Assembly: GCA_003427395.1 (NCBI GenBank)
Contig: BFEA01000369.1
Location: 396,737-427,245 of the forward strand
DNA length: 30,509 nucleotides
Direction: 5' to 3'
DNA from: Chara braunii
Lineage: Eukaryota > Streptophyta > Charophyceae > Charales > Characeae
In this document: positions 18,861-26,813 of the stretch, piece by piece
How positions within the stretch are numbered: the stretch's first letter is position 1
How the letters are laid out: each line of letters begins with the position of its first letter
Program-made: the position numbers and the translations under genes
The notes under the pieces: model-generated
The model's input: only the letters and a program-made list of their open reading frames with translations
Databases searched by the model: none
What the model was told of the DNA's origin: nothing

Positions 18861-19128
18861 CAGCCACAAAATGCCTCCCATCAATTCACTTGATGATGCA
18901 AGGAAGGAGCTGCTCGCCTTCGTGATGGCTCTCAAGCGATGGCGACACTTCCTCCTTGGGCGTCGAAGGTTCACATGGGTCACGGACAACAACGCATTGA
19001 CCTATTACAAGACGCAGGATACGGTGAGCAGCACGATCGAACAATGGATGTACTTCATCGACCAATTTGACTTCACACCGAAACACTTCCTCGGCCTCTC
19101 CAATCGCGCAGCAGACGCACTCACGTGA
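18850..19128 (+). pseudogene. pol: E4 RNase H domain, C-terminal part
   Basis: The frame carries EYFSHKMPPINSLDDARKEL, RWRHFLLGRRRFTWVTDNNAL and LSNRAADALT. The DARKEL Glu and the TDN Asp are the expected RNase H catalytic positions, and DALT corresponds to the common DALSR. The frame is stopped by TGA 19126-19128, exactly where Arg is usual, and continues in frame into integrase. The first catalytic Asp (TTDAS) is in the previous frame. Confidence 0.85.
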
Positions 19129-20127
19129 AGACCCAATCTTTGCGCTATGACACATCATGCCTTCTCGTTCGACGAGGAACTCCAGCGACACTTCATCCGC
19201 GGCTATGAGTCTGATCCGGGCTTCGCCACGTTGTATGCGCAGCTATCTTCGGATCACCCGCCGGCCAACCACTATCGCATTGCCGACGGGTACTTGCTCC
19301 TACACTCAAGAGGCAAGGACTTATTGTGTGTTCCACGAGACCGTCGTCTTCGGACTCGCCTTCTCGGGGAGTACCATGACTCGCGACTCGCCGGCCATTT
19401 TGGAGTCAACCGCACTATTGCACGGCTTCGACAACGATTCCGATGGACCGACCTCATTACCGATTTCACTCGGTATTGCGACTCTAGCGAAGTTTGCCGA
19501 CGAAGCAAGCCCCGCAATTGCAACCCCTACGGTGAGTTGCGCCTGATGCCTATCCCACGGGAACCCGGCCTCTCCATTGCCATGGATGTCACCGGACCAT
19601 TTCCCCGCGATTGCCTCAGGCACGACGACATCCTCACGGTTGTGGACCGTTTGAGTAAGTATGCGTGTTTTCTCCCTTGCAAGTACTACTCCACGGCTCC
19701 CGAGCTGGCATGCCTCTTGCACACCGGTTGGATTTGCGGCCACGGTGTACCAGAAGACATACTCAGCGACCGCGACACTCGCTTCATGTAGACATTTTGG
19801 ACTGCTATCATGCAGGAGTCCGGCATGAAGATGAAACCAAGTTCGGCTCGACATCCACAGACGGACGGGTAAACGGAGTGGGCACATCAAACCGCTCAAA
19901 TGATGCTTCGTACGCTCATCCGTCCGGACCAGAAAGATTGGGATGACCACCTCCCCGACATCGAGTTCGCCTACAACACTTCGGTGCACCCGGCGATCGG
20001 CGTGACTCCATTCGAGTTGCACCACGGTGGACGGAAAGGCCGTATCTTCGTCGACCTTGTCCTCCTACGACCAGCCGACATCGACGCCGCTTGCTCTCCC
20101 GCTTCCGTCCAGAAGTACAGGGAATAG
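19129..20127 (+). pseudogene. pol: E4 integrase, collinear but with stops
   Basis: One frame covers the zinc-binding region (YHDSRLAGHFG ... SSEVCRRSK) and the catalytic core. The triad is Asp in AMDVTGPF (19585-19587), Asp in SDRDTRF (19768-19770) and Glu at 19876-19878, spaced D-X60-D-X35-E exactly as in E3. Stops are TAG 19789-19791, TAA 19870-19872 (in the otherwise conserved DGQTE) and TAG 20125-20127. No indel is needed. One zinc-site Cys seems lost: the sequence reads CDSSEVC where a CX2C pair would need Cys at the second Ser. Confidence 0.88.
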
Positions 20128-20640
20128 CTGGCTCAAGCCCGCACGAATATGCAAAAGGCTCAAGTCCGCATGCAGCAGCAAGCCAACAAGCGTCGCGTGC
20201 CATGTCCCATCCGCGCCGGTGATCTGGTTTGGGTCTCCGCGGAAGAGTTTGCTCTGGAACAGGATGTTTCACGCAAGCTGCTTCCCAAGTGGTTTGGACC
20301 ATGGCCCGTAACATCAGCCACGGGCTATGAGCCCGATGGTCCTTCATTTGTGATCAACATTCCCCCGCATCTGACGGTCCATCCAGTCTTTCACGGCTCG
20401 AAGCTGGCGACATACACACCAGCTAAGAGCGACGACTTCCCGGGCCGACGATCGCAGGACCCTCCTTCTATGGATGGTCATCAGGAAGTTGACCGCGTCA
20501 TCTCGGATCGCAAGTACGGCAGCAAGCCTCAACAGTACAAAGTGACATTCAAAGCATGGGATCCCGACGACACTCGGTGGATTTGAGGAACAGATTTGAA
20601 GCATCCGCACCGCTGATCTACCCTCACTACGAGCGACAAA
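20128..20640 (+). pseudogene. pol: E4 integrase C-terminus and chromodomain
   Basis: In the same frame, after TAG 20125, are RAGDLVWVSAEEF, LPKWFGPWPV and VHPVFHGSKLATY, the conserved C-terminal part of chromovirus integrases. A chromodomain-like segment follows: EVDRVISDRKYGSKPQQYKV then FKAWDPDDTRWI. The frame is cut by TGA 20584-20586 in the middle of the domain. Chromodomains of this class direct insertion to marked chromatin; this one would be truncated. Confidence 0.82.
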
Positions 20641-20738
20641 GGTTAGCTCAGGGACCTTCACGACCTGCCCCTCCCACCCGGACTGTGGTCCCTTCCTCAG
20701 ACACACAGCTTCGCCCTCGCAGGTAAGCTCGGTCTTTC

Positions 20739-20751
20739 AGGGAGGGGGGGG
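20739..20751 (+). promoter_or_regulatory. Polypurine tract of E4
   Basis: AGGGAGGGGGGGG directly precedes the 3' LTR TGTGGC. It is the expected primer for plus-strand DNA synthesis. Confidence 0.88.
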
Positions 20752-21936
20752 TGTGGCATACTGCGTACCCACATGGGCCTGCAGGGCCCGTCCCGCATTC
20801 TCAGCCTAAAAGCCTAGAAATAAGGGCTTACAGGCCCCATGTCGTTTCAACCTAAAAACTGAAAACGAGGGCCTGCAGGCCCTATTTCGTTTTCAGCCTA
20901 AAACAGGGCTTTTCAACCCTCAGTCTTTTCAACCCTGAGTCTTTTCAGCCTGAAATGGAGGGCCACTTTCGGGCCCTCATAAGATCGACCTGCCCTAACA
21001 CTCAGGCACAAAACCAGGGTTTCGGGAACAGGCTATCTTTAGCCTGTTCCCACGAACAGCCTCAGCAGGAGCTGCAGCGGCAGCCCCTGACTCCCGTCGG
21101 CATTGGCAAGAGCAGCCTCCTGGACTGCCTCGCCCTGCAGTCAGGAGGTAGGCCGAGTAGTACATAGGAAGTTCCCATGCACTTCATGGGTAGGTAGTTG
21201 GACAGAAGGCAGGAGTAGTCTTCAAGATTCAGCCGCAGCACTCAGGAGGAGCACTGCAGGAGTAGCTTAGCGCTAGCAGTAGTCTTCAACGCTGGGCGCT
21301 AGTAGCCATAGCAGTAGTCTTCAGCGCTGGGCGCTAGTAGGTGGTAGTAGTAGTGTTGGGGAGAGATGGCTGGCGGAGGCCAGTGAGACTTACCTGTGGC
21401 GCCATCGCTTCAGCTCCATCTTCGAGGTACCTGCATCAAGGCGCCAACTTCACAGGGTAGTACCGAATAGAGAGAGAGAGAAAGAGTTCTTCTTCTTCCT
21501 CTTCTAAGTCCACCATCTCTTCTTCCCCTCTCACCACCTGACTTCTCAGTATCAGCGGACTACGACAGAGAGAGAGAGTTGTGACTTGAGACTTGACGAC
21601 ATTGGATCCAGACTCGACATTGGGGTTTAGACATTTTGACGAGGGACTATTTGGGCCTGTGCCGAAGACTTGGTGCTGACGACATTCCCATCTTCCCCCT
21701 CTTCTTCGTCTAACCCCCCTCTTCTTCGTCTGTGTATGGTTGGGGCTGGCGCATTCTTCCTGTGTGAGCGCCATACCCCTTCACACCATGGAGTGATGAT
21801 GATGATGTATGTTCGGGGCTGCATTGCAATATTGATTGTTCGGATCATTGGTATCTATGTCTTCCGCTACTCTATCTTGTACTTTGTATTGAGAGGTCGG
21901 TTCTCGTTCTGGTCTGCACCCTTACAGTATGCAACA
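20752..21936 (+). mobile_element. E4 3' LTR
   Basis: It matches the 5' LTR from TGTGGCATACTGCG to TATGCAACA. It is 35 bases longer, mainly because of a duplicated CAACCCT(C/G)AGTCTTTT unit near 20914-20945 and a duplicated CTTCTTCGTCT unit near 21700-21730. Substitutions are scattered. ACTTACCTG (21388-21396) and GCCATAGC (21305-21312) are conserved. Confidence 0.93.
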
Positions 21937-22041
21937 CGTACCCAGTTTTCCACGCCTCTAAGTTGTTACCTTGCACCACCCCCTTACAGTATGCAACACG
22001 TACCCAGTCTTCCACGCCTCTAAGTTGTTACCTTGCACCAC
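21918..22041. repeat. 62-bp tandem duplication across the E4/E3 junction
   Basis: ACCCTTACAGTATGCAACA-CGTAC and the following E3 integrase sequence are present at 21918-21979 and again at 21980-22041 with one base difference. The unit holds the last ~19 bases of the LTR, the target duplication and ~38 bases of E3. Confidence 0.92.
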
Positions 22042-22300
22042 GTCTGACAGTTTCCCTTCCAGAAGGTCGATGATTCCTCCAGACATGGATGGCGCGTATG
22101 ATATAGAGGGCATTGTGGAAGAGGACGTGTTTAGGACAGGAGGCCGAGGTCGTCCCCAGAAACAGTACACAGTTAGGTTCGCATACCAGGAACCCGAGGA
22201 CGACCGGTGGCTTACAAGAACAGAGCTTTTAGAAACCGCTCCCGACATAGTACACGCCTACGAGAGGGAAAGAAAAGGTAAAGGTCCTCCCTTGAGTTAG
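22004..22300 (+). pseudogene. pol: E3 integrase C-terminus and chromodomain (3' exon-like remainder)
   Basis: This is the right half of the E3 pol, split off by E4. It starts PVFHASKLLP, continuing the HTY at 13016-13024 through the target duplication. A chromodomain follows: EGIVEEDVFRTGGRGRPQKQ, YTVRFAYQEPEDDRWLTR and LLETAPDIVHAYE, with the aromatic and acidic pattern of chromovirus chromodomains. The frame ends in a natural-looking TAG at 22298-22300, about 40 bases before the 3' LTR. This part is undamaged. Confidence 0.88.
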
Positions 22301-22325
22301 AGGGTTCTCGGAGGACCTCGAATTT

Positions 22326-22338
22326 AGGACGGCGGGAG
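22326..22338 (+). promoter_or_regulatory. Polypurine tract of E3
   Basis: AGGACGGCGGGAG directly precedes the 3' LTR start TGTAACGG. It is not a pure purine run, but its position is right. Confidence 0.65.
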
Positions 22339-22699
22339 TGTAACGGTTTCACCCAGTTGACCTGGTACTGCAGTCACAGAGATTCGATCCCTAGACCCGT
22401 GCCCTAACCCTGTACATTGACCCTGTGTGCTGAGTGAGATTCGATCCCTAGACCTACCCTGTACCTGTACATAGACCCCGTGACCTGAGTAGGATTCGAT
22501 CCCCAAACCTGTCCTACGGCTTAGGTTAGTCTATAGTTTGGTCAGTAGGACTTGATCCCTAGGTCTGTACATTAGCAGCTAGGTCTGTTACCAATAGGCC
22601 TAGAGAGTCTATTCTAGAAGTCTCTACTGAGTCTGTCGAAAGTCTGTAGAGTCTGTAGGTTCTAGAAGTCCGTAGGGTTCTGTAGGGGGGTCCAGCCAT
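22339..22699 (+). mobile_element. E3 3' LTR, truncated after ~360 bp
   Basis: It matches the 5' LTR from its start to about TCCAGCCA (22691-22698), where the 5' copy continues GCATGTATC and this one TCGATAGTT. About 640 bases of LTR, including the TATA box and R/U5, are missing, and so are the E3 right target duplication and the rest of the inverted E2 LTR. Confidence 0.9.
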
Positions 22700-23163
22700 C
22701 GATAGTTTGGTGATGATCCTCTCAAACCCTTACCCTCACAACCTCTGGTCTTCACGTCGCAATGCTCGTTCTGGTGCCCTTTTGCTGTTGAGGTCCGGTT
22801 GCGTCCCTCCTTCTTTTCTCAAGCGGCGGTCCCATCCTACCCACGACCCCGCTTCTTCTTGTGGTTGCATGTTGGCCCTCAACAAAGCTCGCCCACTTCC
22901 TCTTTTTCCATTACCGAAAAGTCTAGGCTGTTCAATGTCGCTATAAAGCGTCTCATTCCCCCGTATGAATTCCTGTCAACCCTTTCTCCGTTAGGACCCA
23001 AAATCTGTCCCTTGAGGGTCCTAGAACACCGCCCTCCTATGATGTCATGGTTAAGCTTCGGACAAAGTCTAACGAAGTGTCCCATCAAGGTGCAATATCG
23101 ACATGATTTCTTCAGAGGATCTCTCCGACCGGTCCGGCGCTTGAGTCTTGGAGCTAGGGCTTC
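22700..23163 (-). pseudogene. gag: E5 Gag-like segment with CCHC zinc knuckle
   Basis: On the minus strand a frame open from 23163 to the stop at 22879-22881 encodes a basic linker (LKRRTGRRDPLKKS), then CRYCTLMGHFVRLC (23103-23062), a perfect CX2CX4HX4C knuckle, then CPKLNHDI and LGPNGERV with a GGMRRF motif. A knuckle followed by PKL and a short PNG/DG-R-V...GGMR tail is typical of retrotransposon Gag proteins. The knuckle frame differs from that of the upstream ORF, so a frameshift lies near 23165-23220. A further basic, Gln-rich open stretch in another frame follows to about 22750. No protease or RT follows, because E3's LTR abuts at 22699. Confidence 0.7.
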
Positions 23164-23219
23164 TTAGGGTACCAACGGAGTTCGAGGTACCCGGGCTTGC
23201 ACCACCGGGAGGGTATCCC

Positions 23220-23972
23220 CTATCCTTCGCCTTGATCATACCACTCTTTCGGCCCCCTTTTTACTTCGCACCCGGTTGTTTCTAGGACCTCAGACTTTTC
23301 GTAGTTTCGCTGCTGGCTTTCTGTCCCGACACCCCTTTCTTGGTCGAGATAGACTGTCAGTCTCTCCCTTAAGTCCCACAGGTCACTATAGTCTTCATTT
23401 GACAAGGATTGTCCCCCTGTCTGCTGACTCATTCCACAGTCTGTTCCTTGCTCCTTTATTTCTTTCGCGGTCCCTACCTTGGAGGGTCGCACCCTTCCCT
23501 TTTCTCCTGCATTTCCGCCTTTTCCCCAACCACCAGGCTTCCCAATTATGCGTTATTGTTGCGTCTCACCCCGACATTCATCATTATGCAACTCATTGTC
23601 ACTCTCAGCCTCGATATCCCTTATCATTTTTTTAATTACACCAGCCTTGTAAGTTGCTACCATCTGTTCCACTTCCTTGAGTCTTCGTAGGGTATCCGCT
23701 ACCTTCCTTTTCTTCATCAATCCCCCCCTCGGGGTCTGTGACTCCTTCGTATTTCCTACCACGATTGGCCTCATTCCCCGAGATTCTGTAGGCCTCCTCC
23801 CGGTATGACTCCCTTTTTCCAAAGTCCATCTCGCGTTGCCTTTAACCCCTTCGTTGTTGAATCGTCGGCTGACATTTATGCTACCGTCTTGTTCCCCAGG
23901 ATTCAGACCATCCATGTTGCCTACCCGGTTACGTTTATTTCTCCGGCCCGTTTGGTTGTTTGCGACGTCCAT
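23220..23972 (-). pseudogene. E5 Gag-like ORF (B'), one in-frame stop
   Basis: Two minus-strand frames, 23972-23553 and 23552-23220, are the same frame split by a single TAA at 23555-23553. The first part starts at an ATG, is polar and basic, and contains a helical segment (MKKRKVADTLRRLKEVEQM ... YKAGVIKKM) then an acidic tail. The second part is Gly/Lys-rich at first, then charged (RERLTVYLDQERGV) and ends KEWYDQGEG. The helical segment is paralogous to the end of the ORF at 24562-24921. Position upstream of the zinc knuckle suggests it is the N-terminal or middle part of the same Gag. No family is recognised from the sequence alone. Confidence 0.5.
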
Positions 23973-24561
23973 AACGTATCAGACCTGCATGTCATACAAT
24001 CGAAGGAAGGAGAGCTTGTTTTAGACTCTACCTCTCACAGTTTTCCTATCGTTATCAGTTTCGGAAATGTTTTCGTCTTCAAATCAGCTTAATGCTTGTC
24101 CTCCCGCTTCCTTGTGCACTTTAGGGTTCTCCCTACCCTATATGTTTTCTCGCCCTCTACCTGTGCTACTGTTTCGATGGTCTCTCTTACCAATGTCGCA
24201 AGCAGGTCAGGCAAGCAGAACCGCTTATTCCCCCATTTCGGACACCCATGCTTTGCTCGATTCCGATTGCCCACTGGTTGATACCTTCTCTCGACTTCCT
24301 AAGGATTTTTCATCATGCCTTGGCTCCTAAAAAGTTACAAAACTCTTCCGGCCCCTCGAATTTTATCGAGACGTCATCCTCGTGGGTCTTGCAACAAAAA
24401 CGTACACGCGAGGCGCCCCCTTTCTATATTTAGCGAGTCACTTATATGTTGCCGTATATACTATGTCTACTACACTAGTCCGGCTATTCGCCCTGACTGG
24501 CCCTGCGTCCCTCTCATGACCCTTCCCCCTGGGGATCCTCTTCATTCCCAACCATCATTTG

Positions 24562-24921
24562 CTAGATAAGTCTCGCCTTATAATCCACAGTCCGCCTTTC
24601 TATTTCTGCCAACTTACGGCGTGCATCCGAGACTCTCATTTTCTTGGGCGTGGTTCCTCCGGAGTTTCGAGGACTCGCCCTTTTGTTGTCCCTTCCTTCC
24701 CTATTTTCCTGAGGTCCTCTTTTGCTACCCCCGACTTTCCCCGATCTTTCGCCCGTCGAAAGATCCTTCCCATCTTCCCTGGTTCCCTCTGGTTTCGCTG
24801 ACTCTCGATCCTTTACTGACGCTTCGTTTCGTTCCGTACCCCTACCCGTGCCATGACTTCCTTCGCTTCGCAGTTCCTCAGCCTCTTCTTCCAACGCCAT
24901 CCCTTTACCTACCCTGCACAT
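24562..24921 (-). CDS. E5 ORF B, Lys/Arg/Glu-rich, paralogous C-terminus to B'
   Basis: A 119-residue frame starts at ATG 24921 and is extremely polar (Glu, Arg, Gly, Ser, Lys), probably disordered for the first ~85 residues. Its last ~30 residues, KKMRVSDARRKLAEIERR then TVDYKARLI, match those of B' (KKRKVADTLRRLKEVEQM then VATYKAGVI) in spacing and type. The shared segment looks like a short amphipathic helix or coiled coil. Function is unknown; it may be a fragment of a duplicated Gag. Confidence 0.45.
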   Translation of the reverse strand: MCRVGKGMALEEEAEELRSEGSHGTGRGTERNEASVKDRESAKPEGTREDGKDLSTGERSGKVGGSKRGPQENREGRDNKRASPRNSGGTTPKKMRVSDARRKLAEIERRTVDYKARLI

Positions 24922-25371
24922 GGAATTTTTATTTATTTATTTTTTTGCGAAACGGTCGGTTGTTCATAGCTTCCCTAGTTCCCGGCCCCTAGGGTCCCCT
25001 CATTCTTACTTATTTCCTTGTTTTCCCATCTTATTTTGTCGGGACGACTTACCCAACAATTTCCTACAAGGCGTCATTCTATCTTGCTTCTGCTGGAAGG
25101 CTTGCTGCCGAGCTTTGGCATTTTGTCACTGCCATGCCCTGGTCCCTTAGGGCGGTGTCTGGGGCTAGCGGCTCTCCTCTTGAGGGTAGCCCTTTTGACT
25201 TCCCGACACCCGGATGCCCCAACGTTCTTCAGCGCGGGTGGTCTTCCCAGTTCCCTCCTGCCACATCTTTGGGTACGGTGGAACTCCGACCACAGCCCCT
25301 TTCTGTTGATGGCTACCTTCCTATCTTAATATCCATCCTCTATTTTTCCCGCCTTTCCTTGGCGCCTTTCC
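24922..25371 (-). other. Gap between A' and B, no assigned gene
   Basis: A minus-strand frame of about 49 codons (roughly 25313-25167) is open with Gly/Lys/Arg/Glu-rich composition (VGVPPYPKMW, TRAEERWGIRV). It is too short and unconserved to call. An A/T-rich run (24928-24945) lies just before ORF B. Confidence 0.35.
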
Positions 25372-26157
25372 TCACGCTGGTCCTTCAGGCCTGCCTTGTT
25401 CGCCTGGTTCCTCGAACAGGTCATCCACCCCGGCACGGTAGTTTTCTCACATCCCTATTTCCCTAACGGTTATTGGTTCATATTCCCCAAACGTCGAGCG
25501 AGACAACCCGAATATCAAAATTTCAATGAGATCTAGTAATTCCCAGGCCTGATTTCCCCTGAACGGCCCATGCCTGACCAATACATCGTAAAACATCCAT
25601 GTTGTCTGTGGTCGGAAGTGGTGAATCCAGACCAGGGTCGAATCCACCAGATCCTTCGCCCTTGCGAGGCTGCCGAACACCAAGTCCACCATGAAGCGAG
25701 GCACTCGACACCTCAGCGCTGTCATTGGGGCCTTAAATTCCTGCCAACCTTCTATCTCCAACCGGGTTCTCAGTCCCACATTCCTTCTCCCTCGCACTTC
25801 CTGGCCTACTCGGTTCAGCGCCCTTGTAGCCCTCTGGAAGATTGGTAACAGACCGTGCCCTAGCGCTTGTTCCGTTCCTAACATGTACCACCCCAGTTCC
25901 GGCAGGTATATGGTCCCCGTCACCCTAAGGTCAGTGTACAGATCGTCCCCTGGTCCCCTATTAATCCTCATACTATCCCACAAACATTCCACCGTCATGA
26001 ACGCCTGATCCCTTCCCAAGGTTACGGCCCTCCATTCGGTATCCAGTCCTCGGACCATGTAGCTTGTTGGAAGCGATACCTCCCATCCACCTCCACTCTT
26101 CAAGGGTGGTCGTGGGTACGTGGGTCGTCGTGACATCCGGGCGCGTCTCATCGCCAT
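25372..26157 (-). pseudogene. A-family ORF copy 3 (A'), early TGA
   Basis: The frame starts at ATG 26157 (AAAATGGCG) and runs 236 codons to TGA 25449-25447. It continues in frame for ~24 codons with an acidic tail (VDDLFEEPGE) to TGA 25374-25372, mirroring the acidic tail of copy 1. Shared with copy 1: WEVSLP/VSVVLP, a DQAFMTVECLW block, GTIYLPELGWYML, LRCRVPRFMVDLVFG and VRHGPFRGNQAWEL. I recognise no known domain, signal peptide or membrane segment. It is probably a soluble alpha/beta protein. The first TGA therefore looks premature. Confidence 0.6.
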
Positions 26158-26326
26158 TTTGGACTTAGAAATCCCCTGCACAGTTTTAAACAGCAAGCAA
26201 GTTTACTTATTTCATTTGGTCTTCAGTTCTCCGCCCGAACAACTTTCTGGTCCCTAGCCTGGCGCTTTTTTTCCCCCTTTGTTCCTTCCCCTTTCTTTCG
26301 ACCCTATTACCGACCTGTTCCTACTT

Positions 26327-26666
26327 TCAGCGGCTCATACAATCGGTATAGATCATCCACGTATGCCATCCCTTGTTAGCAAACCTTTCCCCCGCCTGTC
26401 GAGCCCTTGCCTCAGCGTCCCCTAAAAGCCACATCGGGTCCTGTCCTGCTGCGAGCGTTGTGCAGAACAAGTGCCAACCTTGTTCAGAGAGAACAATCGT
26501 CCCGATTGACTCTTCCTTGCCTTCTGCTATATCATCCCAACCTTCCTCTTCCCTTATCGGGTTCCAAATCCGCCTCTACCCATACATATGACAAGTCCCG
26601 GGCAACCTCAAACCCAATCCAGTCGCACGTGGTCCCTCTCCATCCGTTTCCTGTTCGTATAGACAT
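26327..26666 (-). pseudogene. A-family ORF copy 2 (A''), frameshifted and truncated
   Basis: This copy is visible only when frames are compared. From ATG 26666, GNGWRGTTCDWIGFEVARDL and SYVWVEADLE align with the blocks before and at DDAFLWIETI of copy 1. After a frameshift near 26540, GTIVLSEQGWHLF and DAEARARQAGERF align with ARGWVYLSQDGEKTM and KAEAEVVWAAC. It ends at TGA 26329-26327 and lacks the second half (the RC.xP.F.VD and GPF.GN blocks). It lies between copies 1 and 3 in the same orientation, making a three-copy tandem array. Confidence 0.55.
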
Positions 26667-26813
26667 TTCTATTCCTCCTCTGATTCATCGTGGTTCCCAA
26701 CCTTTGAAGGTGTATTCCATCATCCTTTCTTCTCTAGTCATCATTCCCTTTCCTACACAATATCAGGCCACCCGTCCTTCCTAAGTTAAGTTTCCCCACC
26801 CCTTTTAGAAGTC

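Larger units (their letters stand above)
13025..21936 (+). mobile_element. E4: full-length Ty3/Gypsy chromovirus nested in E3
   Basis: An 8.9-kb element with two full LTRs (13025-14174 and 20752-21936), TG...CA ends, a 5-bp target duplication, a primer-binding site, a long leader with repeats, gag, zinc knuckle, protease, RT, RNase H, integrase, chromodomain and a G-rich polypurine tract. Its LTR is related to the inverted E2 LTR. The LTRs differ by numerous substitutions and small duplications, so the insertion is not recent. All coding parts are broken by stops or frameshifts. Confidence 0.95.
5747..22699 (+). mobile_element. E3: Ty3/Gypsy chromovirus, interrupted by E4
   Basis: The element has a 5' LTR (5747-6841), an iMet primer-binding site, leader, gag, protease, RT/RNase H, integrase, chromodomain, polypurine tract and the first ~360 bases of the 3' LTR. 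Without the 8.9-kb E4 insertion it is about 8 kb in this window. The order PR-RT-RH-IN identifies Ty3/Gypsy, and the chromodomain after the integrase identifies a chromovirus. It is inactive: gag and protease carry frameshifts, the integrase is preceded by a stop codon and interrupted by E4, and the 3' LTR is cut. Its right target-site duplication is missing. Confidence 0.9.

Noticed and set aside
16564-20586. Alternative genetic code (TAA/TAG read as Gln, as in some green algae)
   Set aside because: Several stops fall at Gln positions, but TGA stops at Arg positions are just as common, and frameshifts are also present. Ordinary C-to-T decay explains all of them.
22707-26784. Many plus-strand frames of 60-125 codons
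   Set aside because: They are rich in Ser, Pro, Leu and Phe, lack domains, and are mirrors of the purine-rich minus-strand coding sequence.
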